Positions 47,127 through 54,837 of a DNA stretch of 64,000 nucleotides are shown in pieces. The stretch is from Castellaniella sp. MT123 (GTDB lineage: Bacteria > Pseudomonadota > Gammaproteobacteria > Burkholderiales > Burkholderiaceae_B). The number at the start of each line of letters is the position of its first letter. Position 1 is the first letter of the stretch. The notes beneath the pieces are model-generated. The model worked only from the letters and a program-made list of their open reading frames with translations. It was not told the DNA's origin and did not search any database. The DNA is taken from positions 2,852,001 to 2,916,000 of the forward strand of contig NZ_CP154879.1 of the NCBI RefSeq assembly GCF_039614765.1. Reading direction: 5' to 3'. Made by a program: the position numbers and the translations under genes.

Positions 47127-48146
47127 ATGAAGCTAGCCACCCTCAAAAACGCGACGCGCGACGGCCAGCTGGTCGTGGTGTCCCGCGACCTGGCGCATTG
47201 CGTGGCGGTGCCCGGGATCGCGCCGACCCTGCAGGCGGCGCTCGACGACTGGGACGCCTGCGGGCCGGCGCTGCGCGCGGCCTACGACCGGCTCAATGGC
47301 GGCCACGATGCGGCGGCCCGCCCCTTTGATCCGGCGGCCTGCCATTCGCCGCTGCCGCGTGCCTATCAGTGGGCCGACGGCTCGGCCTATCTGAACCATG
47401 TCGAGCTGGTGCGCCGTGCGCGCAACAGCCAGGTGCCGGAATCCTTCTTCACCGATCCGCTCATGTACCAGGGCGGCTCGGACTCGTTCGTCGGCCCGCG
47501 CGATGCGATCGTGGCCGACACCGAGGACTGGGGCATCGACCTGGAGGCCGAAGTCGCCATCGTCACGGGCGACGTGCCGATGGGCGCCGCGCCCGAGCAG
47601 GCGGCCGACGCCATCCGGCTGCTGATGCTGGTCAACGACGTGTCGCTGCGCGCGCTCATCCCCGGGGAACTGGCCAAGGGCTTCGGCTTTTTTCAGTCCA
47701 AGCCCGCGAGCGCCTTCTCGCCGGTGGCGGTCACCCCCGACGAGCTGGGCGTGGCCTGGCGCGACGGCAAGGTGCACCTGCCGCTGCGCGTGGACCTGAA
47801 CGGCGAGCCCTTTGGCTGCCCGAACGCGGGCCAGGACATGACTTTCAATTTTCCGCGGCTCATCGCCCATGCGGCGCGCACGCGGGATCTTGCCGCGGGC
47901 ACGATCATCGGCTCGGGCACGGTCTCCAACAAGCAAGGCGGCCTGCACGGATCCAGCATGCGCAACGGCGGCGTGGGCTACTGCTGCATCGCCGAGGTGC
48001 GCATGTACGAGACCATCGAAGGCGGGGCGCCGGTGACGCCCTTTATGCGCTTTGGCGACCGGGTCCGCATTCACATGGAAGACGCCCAAGGGGCGGATAT
48101 TTTCGGCGCCATCGAGCAGACCGTGGCGCGTCGGCAGGCGGGCTGA
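47127..48146 (+). CDS. Fumarylacetoacetate hydrolase-family protein
   Basis: 339 residues, probably the fumarylacetoacetase of this cluster, releasing fumarate and acetoacetate. WGIDLEAEVAIVTGDVPMG contains the acidic metal ligands, followed by LLMLVNDVSLRALIP, FGFFQSKPASAFSPVAVTPD and GTIIGSGTVSNKQGG, all family features. Other FAH-family members hydrolyse or isomerise different diketo acids, but the next gene is maleylacetoacetate isomerase (5 bases on) and a homogentisate dioxygenase gene follows, so the assignment is well supported by context. Confidence 0.88.
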   Translation: MKLATLKNATRDGQLVVVSRDLAHCVAVPGIAPTLQAALDDWDACGPALRAAYDRLNGGHDAAARPFDPAACHSPLPRAYQWADGSAYLNHVELVRRARNSQVPESFFTDPLMYQGGSDSFVGPRDAIVADTEDWGIDLEAEVAIVTGDVPMGAAPEQAADAIRLLMLVNDVSLRALIPGELAKGFGFFQSKPASAFSPVAVTPDELGVAWRDGKVHLPLRVDLNGEPFGCPNAGQDMTFNFPRLIAHAARTRDLAAGTIIGSGTVSNKQGGLHGSSMRNGGVGYCCIAEVRMYETIEGGAPVTPFMRFGDRVRIHMEDAQGADIFGAIEQTVARRQAG

Positions 48147-48151
48147 ACCTT

Positions 48152-48796
48152 ATGCGCGAGCTCTATTCCTATTTCCGCAGTTCCGCCGCCTATCGGGTGC
48201 GCATCGCGCTGGGCATCAAGGGCCTGGATTACCGCATTGTGCCCATCCATCTGCTCAACGGCGGCGGCGAGCAGCACGGCGCGGACTACCTGCGCCGCAA
48301 CCCCGAGGGCCTGGTGCCGGCGCTGGCCGACGGCGGCCATGTCCTGACCCAGTCGCTGGCCATCATGGAATACCTGGACGAGGCGTATGCGGGCGCACCG
48401 TTGCTGCCCGCCGACCCGCTGGCGCGCGCCCGGACACGCGCCTTGGCGCTATTGATTGCCTGCGATATCCACCCGCTGAACAATCTGCGCGTGCTGCGTT
48501 GGCTCGCCCACGAGATGCGGGTGGACAAGGATGTGCGCGACGCCTGGTACCGCCACTGGATCGAGATCGGGTTCCAGGCACTGGAGGCGCGGCTTCAGTC
48601 GCCGGACACTGGCCTGTGCTGTCATGGTGACACTCCCGGCATGGCCGACTGTTGCCTGGTGCCCCAGGTCTACAACGCGCAGCGCTACGACATGGATCTC
48701 TCGGCCTATCCGACGGTCGCGCGCATCGCTGCGCACTGCGAGACTCTGCCCGCGTTCCAGGCCGCGCATCCGGACGTGCAGCCCGACGCGGCCTGA
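48152..48796 (+). CDS. maiA: Maleylacetoacetate isomerase (zeta-class glutathione transferase)
   Basis: Converts maleylacetoacetate to fumarylacetoacetate using glutathione. 214 residues. The zeta signature SSCxxRVRIAL appears as SSAAYRVRIAL: the catalytic serine is present but the usual cysteine is alanine. NPEGLVPAL, LTQSLAIMEYLDE and CDIHPLNNLRVL are zeta-class hallmarks. Start ATG 48152 comes 5 bases after the hydrolase stop. Last gene of the TRAP-hydrolase-isomerase operon; convergent with the second homogentisate dioxygenase gene. Confidence 0.93.
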   Translation: MRELYSYFRSSAAYRVRIALGIKGLDYRIVPIHLLNGGGEQHGADYLRRNPEGLVPALADGGHVLTQSLAIMEYLDEAYAGAPLLPADPLARARTRALALLIACDIHPLNNLRVLRWLAHEMRVDKDVRDAWYRHWIEIGFQALEARLQSPDTGLCCHGDTPGMADCCLVPQVYNAQRYDMDLSAYPTVARIAAHCETLPAFQAAHPDVQPDAA

Positions 48797-48882
48797 TTGG
48801 GCATTGGCATGTTCCGGTAGTCGCCTGAACATACCGGCCGCCGAGCATCCGTATCAGAGTCTGGGATGCCCGGAGGCGATCG

Positions 48883-50013
48883 TCATTCCTTCCATGAATC
48901 CAGGTACCCCGGCACCTTGACGGTGTCGGTCGCCGGGTCCAGTTCCAGCGGATAGCGCGAATCGATCATCACGGCGACTTCGTCCGTGTATCTGCGTTCG
49001 CCCTTGTTGTTGGCGGCCGCCGCAGCGTAGGCCTTGGGGTGCGGGCCATGATGGAAGCCCGACGGATGCAGGGTGAACATGCCTGGTTTGATGTTGTCGC
49101 GGCTGAAGAAATTCCCCTGGTGATAGAAGATCGATTCGTCGAATTCGTCGTTGTTGTGATAGAACGGCACCTTCAGGGCACCCGGATCGCTTTCAATGGG
49201 GCGCGGCGCGAATGTGCAGACGATGATGGTGTTCGACAGGAAAGTCGCGTGCACGGTCGGCGGCAGGTGGTAGCGGTCCGACAGCAGCTCGCGGATGTCG
49301 CGCCAGTTCAGTTTCACGGGCACGCAGTCGCCATGCCAGCCGGCCGCGTCCAGGAAGTTGTAGGGGAACGTGACGGTCGTGACCTGTTGGCGGCGCTTGG
49401 CGCGCACACGGGTTTCGGTCTCGCTGTACTGGGCCTTGAATGCCTCGTCGATCTTCGGGGTGTCCAGCACGGCCAGATCGAACTGGGCGTGGCGGCCGGC
49501 GATGCCGCGTTCGGGCAGCATGAACAGGTCCTCGGTGGCCTCGATCGTCAGGACCTCGTTGCGCACGGACGTCTCCAGGCGCCAGGTGGTGCCGCGCGGG
49601 ATGTTGATGTAGTCGCCTTCGCGGTAGCTCATGTGGCCGTAGTCGCAGAAGAACTCCCCCTCGCCCTTGTGGAAGAACAGGATCATGTCGCCGTCGCCGT
49701 TGCGGGCCAGATCGGGCATGGGCACGTCGAACTTCCAGAAGCAGACCTGGGTCTGGGCGTTGTGCATGAAGCGGCGCGCCTTCCAGGGGCAGGGTGCGCT
49801 GTCGTCGAGGCGATTGAGATCCAGCAGGGTCAGTTCCAGCGGGCCTTCCCAATGGGTCCAGCCGGTGGGCTTATGGGTATGCAGGATATGGCTGGCCGGG
49901 CCAAAGAAGCCATTGCGCCCGTGTTCGCGCTCGTACAGACCGTCGGGGATGTCGGCGTGGGCCTGGCGGGTGTAGATGCCTTCCGCTTTGGGGAAGGCGA
50001 TGGTGTTTTTCAT
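48883..50013 (-). CDS. Homogentisate 1,2-dioxygenase-like protein, short type
   Basis: 376 residues of the COG3508 family, about 60 residues shorter than canonical HmgA and only distantly similar to the one at 40.4 kb. The probable iron ligands lie in VPFYHNNDEFDESIFYH and HPSGFHHGPHPKAY. FFHKGEGEFFCDYGHMSYRE and PRGTTWRLE form the cupin core. GGAGA precedes the ATG. It faces maiA and is divergent from an IclR gene with inverted repeats between them, so it is probably the pathway-specific dioxygenase here. Action on a related gentisate-like ring is possible. Confidence 0.85.
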   Translation of the reverse strand: MKNTIAFPKAEGIYTRQAHADIPDGLYEREHGRNGFFGPASHILHTHKPTGWTHWEGPLELTLLDLNRLDDSAPCPWKARRFMHNAQTQVCFWKFDVPMPDLARNGDGDMILFFHKGEGEFFCDYGHMSYREGDYINIPRGTTWRLETSVRNEVLTIEATEDLFMLPERGIAGRHAQFDLAVLDTPKIDEAFKAQYSETETRVRAKRRQQVTTVTFPYNFLDAAGWHGDCVPVKLNWRDIRELLSDRYHLPPTVHATFLSNTIIVCTFAPRPIESDPGALKVPFYHNNDEFDESIFYHQGNFFSRDNIKPGMFTLHPSGFHHGPHPKAYAAAAANNKGERRYTDEVAVMIDSRYPLELDPATDTVKVPGYLDSWKE

Positions 50014-50027
50014 GTGTGTCTCCGGAA

Positions 50028-50068
50028 ATCTGTTATAAATGAATTAACAGCGTTATTGTAAAAATAAC
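50028..50068. promoter_or_regulatory. Two adjacent inverted repeats, candidate IclR operators
   Basis: CTGTTA (50028-50033) pairs with TAACAG (50045-50050), and GTTATT (50052-50057) with AATAAC (50063-50068, 5-base spacer). Both sit in the divergent region between the short homogentisate dioxygenase gene and the IclR gene. IclR proteins commonly bind palindromes in such positions. Confidence 0.5.
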
Positions 50069-50213
50069 AATGACAATCTAAGGTACGTGACATGGTGCGT
50101 CAAACAGTTTTTCCCGATGGATTGATCGGGCAGGCTTGTGGTCCCGGCAACGGGTGCGCCGCGCCGGTTCCGGGCCGATGGCGGGTGGCGTCCCCGCCGC
50201 ATTGGGGTTGCCG

Positions 50214-50939
50214 ATGAGCCGACCCGCTCCGGCCGCGGACGTCCCCGGCATCCAGTCGCTCGAAATCGGGCTTGGTCTGTTCGACTTGCTGGCGCGCCAG
50301 GGATCACCCTGCGGGCTTTCCGATCTGGCGCGCCAGGCGGGCATGCATCGGGCTAAAGCCTACCGCTACCTGGTCAGTCTGGCGCGGGCCGGCTGGGTGT
50401 CGCAGGACGAACAGGGCAATTACGCCGTCGGTCCTGCGATGCGCGAACTGGCCGTGCTCTGGCTTGGCCGTCAGGATCCGATCCAGCTGGCCAGTGCCGA
50501 AGCACGGACGCTGGCGCAGTCTCTGGGCCAGACCTGTTTCGTGGCGATCCCGGGACAGGCAGGGGCTACCGTCGCGCGGGTGTTCCAGCCGGACCGGGTG
50601 GTCTCGATCAACATTGCCGAGGGTGCAGTGCTGGATGCGAAATCCTCGGCTTCGGGGCGGGCGTTCGCCGCCTGGCGGGATGACGGCCGTTGCGGCCTGT
50701 CGCGGGCGGTGCGCCAGCATATCCGGACTTTGGGGCTGGCTGTCGTCGAAGGGGAGCATGTATCCGGCGTCAATGCGCTCAGCGCGCCGGTTTTTGATGC
50801 GCAGGGAGGGGTGGCGGTGGTGCTGACCCTGGTTGGGCCGGCGCCCACGTTGCCGGCGGATGCCGGCGGCGCGACTGCGAATGGTCTGCGGGCGGCGGCG
50901 CGTCGGGTGTCCGCGGCGCTGGGGGCGCCGGCGCCATAG
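50214..50939 (+). CDS. IclR-family transcriptional regulator
   Basis: About 241 residues. The N-terminal helix-turn-helix has SLEIGLGLFDLLARQGSPCGLSDLARQAG (core LSDLARQAGMHRAKAYRYL), followed by the linker GNYAVGPAMRELA. The GAF-like effector domain contains ATVARVFQPDRVVSINI, SASGRAFAAW and VSGVNALSAPVFD. Start uncertain: ATG 50214 or ATG 50178. Divergent from the homogentisate dioxygenase gene, which it probably controls. Convergent with the binding-protein gene at 51.0 kb. Confidence 0.88.
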   Translation: MSRPAPAADVPGIQSLEIGLGLFDLLARQGSPCGLSDLARQAGMHRAKAYRYLVSLARAGWVSQDEQGNYAVGPAMRELAVLWLGRQDPIQLASAEARTLAQSLGQTCFVAIPGQAGATVARVFQPDRVVSINIAEGAVLDAKSSASGRAFAAWRDDGRCGLSRAVRQHIRTLGLAVVEGEHVSGVNALSAPVFDAQGGVAVVLTLVGPAPTLPADAGGATANGLRAAARRVSAALGAPAP

Positions 50940-50961
50940 GCTGTCACACGGGGTGACAGCC
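50939..50961. terminator. Hairpin between convergent genes
   Basis: GGCTGTCAC (50939-50947) pairs with GTGACAGCC (50953-50961) around a 5-base loop, starting at the last base of the IclR stop. No T-run on either side; it may serve both converging transcripts. Confidence 0.45.
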
Positions 50962-51008
50962 CATCGGGAGACGCCGATTCGCCGTCGCGGGCGGATCGGC
51001 CCCGGCAA

Positions 51009-52154
51009 TCAGTCGATCAGCTTCCAGTGGCCACGGCTGATTTCCAGCATGCGGAAGGCCTTCAGGCCCAGGCCCATGTGGTCGGTCGGCGACAGATTGA
51101 ATTCGCCGCCCGTGCCCATGAAACCATGGGTCTGCTCGATGGCGTCGCGCACCTTGGCCTTGTCGGTCGTGCCGGCGCGCTTGACCGCATCGACGTAGAT
51201 CATCAGACCATCGTAGGCGTGGCCGCCGAAGGTCGAGACATCCGTCTTCCAGTGATCCTTGAAGGCCTTGGCATAGGCGGTGACGATCGGCTTTTGCGGG
51301 TCTGTGTCCGGCAGCTCATTGGCGACCACCAGGGCGGCGCAGGGCAGGCGCACGCCTTCGGAGGCGTCACGGGTCAGCTTGATGAACTCGTCCGAGCACA
51401 CGCCGTGAGACTGGTACAGCGGCAGCTTGATCCCCAGTTGCTTGTAATTGCGGGTGACCAGCGCGGGGCCCTGGCCCAGGCCGAAGACCATGACCGCCTG
51501 GACGTCGGGGTTGTTCTTGATCTTGGTGAGCTGCGGGCTCATGTCGGTGTCCTTGGGCCCGTAGGTTTCCTGGGTCACGATCTGGATGCCGTACTTGGGG
51601 GCGACGATTTCGGATTCCTTCTTGCCGGATTGGCCGAATCCGCTGGTTTCGCTGACCAGCGCGATCTTGGTGATGCCGCGCTTTTTCATGTCCTCGAAGT
51701 CTTTTTCGGCCGCCATGCGATCCGTGTGCGGGGTCTTGAAGACCCATTTTTTCACCGGGTCGACGACCACCACGGCGCCAGCCAGGGATATGAACGGGAT
51801 GCCCGCCTTTTCGACCAGCGGCACCATGGACATGGTGGAACCGGTCGTGGTGCCGCCAATGATGGCGTCGACTTTGTCGTCATAGATCAGGCGCTTGGCG
51901 AAGCTGTTGGCCTTGTTGGCGTCGGTGCCGTCATCGTAGGACACCAGTTCCAGCGGACGGCCCAGGACGCCGCCCGCCTTGTTGATGGATTCGACGTACA
52001 TCTGCAGGGTCTTGACCTCCGGGTCGCCCAGGAAGGCGGCCGGACCGGTGGCTGACAGGATCGAGCCGATCTTGATGGGTTCCGCCGCGCTGGCGGTCAT
52101 GCCGAGGGCGGCCAGCGCCATGCCGGCAGCCCAATGCTTGATGGATGGTTTCAT
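51009..52154 (-). CDS. LivK-type periplasmic binding protein in the phenylacetate operon
   Basis: Receptor of a branched-chain-family ABC importer. 381 residues. Signal peptide ends near ASA-AEP. IKIGSILSATGPAAFLGDPE, INKAGGVLGRPLELVSYDDG, AIIGGTTTGSTMSMVPLVEKAG and ALVSETSGFGQSGKKE follow the type I fold. GAGGAG precedes the ATG. Last gene of the paaN-G-I-K operon; its natural permease partners are the LivH/M/G genes on the other side of the locus (60.4-64 kb). Context suggests an aromatic acid such as phenylacetate as ligand; that is inference. Confidence 0.88.
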   Translation of the reverse strand: MKPSIKHWAAGMALAALGMTASAAEPIKIGSILSATGPAAFLGDPEVKTLQMYVESINKAGGVLGRPLELVSYDDGTDANKANSFAKRLIYDDKVDAIIGGTTTGSTMSMVPLVEKAGIPFISLAGAVVVVDPVKKWVFKTPHTDRMAAEKDFEDMKKRGITKIALVSETSGFGQSGKKESEIVAPKYGIQIVTQETYGPKDTDMSPQLTKIKNNPDVQAVMVFGLGQGPALVTRNYKQLGIKLPLYQSHGVCSDEFIKLTRDASEGVRLPCAALVVANELPDTDPQKPIVTAYAKAFKDHWKTDVSTFGGHAYDGLMIYVDAVKRAGTTDKAKVRDAIEQTHGFMGTGGEFNLSPTDHMGLGLKAFRMLEISRGHWKLID

Positions 52155-52187
52155 TGTGTTGTCTCCTCGGGTGGTGGGGATGCGGGT

Positions 52188-53510
52188 TCAGTGCTGCTTC
52201 GGCCGGTCGTCGAAGACGCGTCGCGCCTTGCCGGTCTGTGTTCGCGGCAGTTCGCCGTAGTGCATGACTGTGACTCGGGTGGAAATCCCGATGTTGGTCT
52301 TGATGTGGTGCTGCAGCAGGCGCCCGATCTGCCCGACTTGCTCGCCCGACAGCGCGTCGGCATCGTGCTGCAATTCGCAGCGCACCTCGACGTTGTCCAG
52401 ATGGCCATCGCGGGAGACCAGGATCTGATAGTTGCCGTTGAGCTGAGGGTCGCGCAGGATCTGTTCCTCGACTTGCGTGGGGAAGACGTTCACCCCCCGG
52501 ATGATCAGCATGTCGTCGGATCGGCCCGTGATGCGCCCCATGCGGCGGAAGCTGCGCGCGGTAGGTGGCAGCAGCCGCGTCAGGTCGCGGGTGCGGTAGC
52601 GGATGATGGGCAGCGCTTCTTTGGTCAGCGAGGTGAAGACCAGTTCGCCTTCCTCGCCATCGGCCACGGGTTCACCCGTGTCGGGGTTCAGGATCTCGGG
52701 GTAGAAGTGGTCTTCCCAGATGACCGGACCGTCCTTGGACTCGATGCATTCGGATGCCACGCCGGGCCCCATGACTTCGGACAGCCCGTAGATGTCCACC
52801 GCGTCCAGTCCCAGTTGGCGTTCGATCTCGCTGCGCATGCCTTCGCCCCAGGGTTCGGCGCCGAAGATGCCGACCTTCAGGGAAATATCGTCGGGCGCGA
52901 TGCCCTGGCGTTCGAACTCTTCCGCAATCACCAGGGAATACGACGGGGTCACCATGATGATGTCCGGTCTCAGATCCATGATGAGCTGGACCTGCTTTTC
53001 CGTCTGGCCGCCCGACATCGGGATGACCGTACAGCCCAGGCGTTCCGCCCCATAATGCGCGCCCAGGCCGCCCGTGAACAGACCGTAGCCGTAGGCGACG
53101 TGCACCGTGTCGCCCCGGCGGCCGCCTGCCGCGCGGATGGACCGCGCCACCAGGTTCGCCCAGGTGTCGATGTCCTTTTGCGTGTAGCCCACGACCGTCG
53201 GTTTGCCAGTCGTCCCTGACGACGCGTGCAGGCGCGCCAGGCGTTCGCGTGGGACCGCGAACATGCCCAGCGGGTAATTGCGGCGCAGGTCTTCCTTGGT
53301 GGTGCAGGGAAACTTGCGCAGATCGTCGAGCGTGCGCAGGTCGTCCGGGTGGACGCCGCGGGTGTCGAAGGCCTTGCGATAGTGCGGGACATTGTCGTAG
53401 GCGTGGCGCAGTGTCTCGCGCAGGCGTTTCAACTGCAACGCGGTGATCTCGTCGCGGCTGGCGGTCTCGATGGCTTCGAGGTCGCCCGGTTTGACTGTTT
53501 TGACGGGCAT
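52188..53510 (-). CDS. paaK: Phenylacetate-CoA ligase
   Basis: Activates phenylacetate to phenylacetyl-CoA with ATP in the cytoplasm. 440 residues. The adenylation P-loop is LHASSGTTGKPTVVGYT. AYGYGLFTGGLGAHYGAERLG, EPWGEGMRSEIE, DIYGLSEVMGPGVASEC and the C-terminal GRSDDMLIIRGVNVFPTQVE are PaaK fingerprints. AGGAGA precedes the ATG. Lies between paaI (37 bases) and the binding-protein gene (33 bases). Acting on hydroxylated or other arylacetates is possible within the family. Confidence 0.95.
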   Translation of the reverse strand: MPVKTVKPGDLEAIETASRDEITALQLKRLRETLRHAYDNVPHYRKAFDTRGVHPDDLRTLDDLRKFPCTTKEDLRRNYPLGMFAVPRERLARLHASSGTTGKPTVVGYTQKDIDTWANLVARSIRAAGGRRGDTVHVAYGYGLFTGGLGAHYGAERLGCTVIPMSGGQTEKQVQLIMDLRPDIIMVTPSYSLVIAEEFERQGIAPDDISLKVGIFGAEPWGEGMRSEIERQLGLDAVDIYGLSEVMGPGVASECIESKDGPVIWEDHFYPEILNPDTGEPVADGEEGELVFTSLTKEALPIIRYRTRDLTRLLPPTARSFRRMGRITGRSDDMLIIRGVNVFPTQVEEQILRDPQLNGNYQILVSRDGHLDNVEVRCELQHDADALSGEQVGQIGRLLQHHIKTNIGISTRVTVMHYGELPRTQTGKARRVFDDRPKQH

Positions 53511-53547
53511 GTGTTGTCTCCTTGATGAATATTCTGTGTGGTCCGCG

Positions 53548-54015
53548 TCAGTCAGGCCGAGAGCCTTGGCCGTCCAGGGATTCCGTCACCAGCCCCTGGA
53601 TGCGGTGCGATTTTCCGCGAAACAGAGCGATGTCGCGCTGGGTGGTCAGATTATGGACGGTGATGTCGTAGACGCCGGTGCGTCCGCCCTGGGTGCGTGC
53701 CTGGGCGTGGGCCTGCAGGCGGTCGCCCTGATGGGCCGGCGCCAGGAAGTCGATGTGGCACGCCGAGGCAACCGTGTTGTGGTTGTCGCTGTTGCACGCA
53801 TAGGCGAAGGCGGTGTCGGCCAGGGTGAAGATCATCCCGCCGTGGCAGATGCCGTGGCCGTTGAGCATGTCGCCGCGCACCGCCATCGATAGCCGGGCGC
53901 TGCCCGGAGCGATGGAGTCCAGGTGCATGTCCAGGGCCTGTGCGGCATGGTCGCGCGACCACATGGCGGCCGCGACGGTTTCGGCCAGGGATTGGGGGGC
54001 GAGGGCTTCATGCAT
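53548..54015 (-). CDS. paaI: Phenylacetyl-CoA-pathway thioesterase
   Basis: Hot-dog-fold thioesterase that rescues dead-end CoA esters during phenylacetate oxidation. 155 residues from the ATG ending at 54015 (MHEALAPQSLAETV), after GGAGA. The catalytic region reads NGHGICHGGMIFTLADTAF; HIDFLAPAHQGDRL and GVYDITVHN are conserved. It lies 4 bases after paaG. Confidence 0.92.
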   Translation of the reverse strand: MHEALAPQSLAETVAAAMWSRDHAAQALDMHLDSIAPGSARLSMAVRGDMLNGHGICHGGMIFTLADTAFAYACNSDNHNTVASACHIDFLAPAHQGDRLQAHAQARTQGGRTGVYDITVHNLTTQRDIALFRGKSHRIQGLVTESLDGQGSRPD

Positions 54016-54019
54016 TGTC

Positions 54020-54817
54020 TCAGTCTCCGGTGAAATGGGCGGGCCGCTTTTCCATGAAGGCGGCAACGCCTTCTGCGTAATCCTGCCGCCAGCCCAGTTC
54101 GCGCATGAAACCGGCTTCCATGTCCAGCTGCTGTTCGAGGGTGTGCAGGCCGGAAGCCTGCATGGCCTGGCGGGTGCGCACCAGGGCGCGAGTCGGCGCC
54201 TGGGCGAGGATCCGGGCCAGGCGGTCGGTTTCCGCGGCAAAGTCGGCATCCGCCACGCAGGACCAGATCAGACCCCAGTCGGCAGCCTGGCGGGCGGGCA
54301 GGCGTTCGGCCAACAGGGCCAGGCCCATGGCGCGCGCCAGGCCGACGCGCCGGGGCAGCACCCAGGTCCCGCCGGTATCGGGGATCAGGCCAATCTTGCT
54401 GAAGGCTTGCAGAAAGGACGCGGATTCGGCGGCCAGGGTCAGGTCGCAGGCCAGCGCAAGCGATGCTCCGGCGCCGGCGGCGATGCCGTTGACGGCTGCC
54501 AGCGTCGGCACGCGCAGGTTCTGCAGCGCCAGGATCAGCGGTCGATAGAGGCGTTCGACGGTTTCGCCCAGGTCGGGCTTGTCGCCGCTATTGATCCGCG
54601 CGGCGCGGTCGCCCAGGTCCTGGCCGGCGCAGAATCCGCGTCCGGCACCGGTGAGGACCAGGACGCGGACCCGCCGGTCGTTCTGGATCTCGTCGAGCGC
54701 CTGACGCAGGGCCAGGTGCATAGTTTCGTTGAAGCTGTTGAGCTTGTCGGGGCGGTTCAGCGTGATGCGGGCGATACCGTCCTCATGGCTGACGAGGATG
54801 GGTTGTTCTTCGGTCAT
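54020..54817 (-). CDS. paaG: Enoyl-CoA hydratase/isomerase family, ring-epoxide isomerase
   Basis: In the known pathway PaaG isomerises the phenylacetyl-CoA ring 1,2-epoxide to an oxepin-CoA. 265 residues from the ATG ending at 54817 (MTEEQPILVSHEDG). RITLNRPDKLNSFNETM, TGAGRGFCAGQDL and the oxyanion-hole region GIAAGAGASLALACDLTLA are crotonase motifs. FSKIGLIPDTGGTWVLPRRVG has the aspartate of isomerase-type members. Its partner epoxidase genes paaABCDE are not in the window. Confidence 0.93.
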   Translation of the reverse strand: MTEEQPILVSHEDGIARITLNRPDKLNSFNETMHLALRQALDEIQNDRRVRVLVLTGAGRGFCAGQDLGDRAARINSGDKPDLGETVERLYRPLILALQNLRVPTLAAVNGIAAGAGASLALACDLTLAAESASFLQAFSKIGLIPDTGGTWVLPRRVGLARAMGLALLAERLPARQAADWGLIWSCVADADFAAETDRLARILAQAPTRALVRTRQAMQASGLHTLEQQLDMEAGFMRELGWRQDYAEGVAAFMEKRPAHFTGD

Positions 54818-54837
54818 TGTGGGATTCCCGTGCGGGT

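Noticed and set aside
44549-47146. 865-codon open frame on the minus strand opposite the TRAP genes
   Set aside because: Low-complexity H/R/D/Q-rich translation, antisense to the intact dctM and dctP genes.
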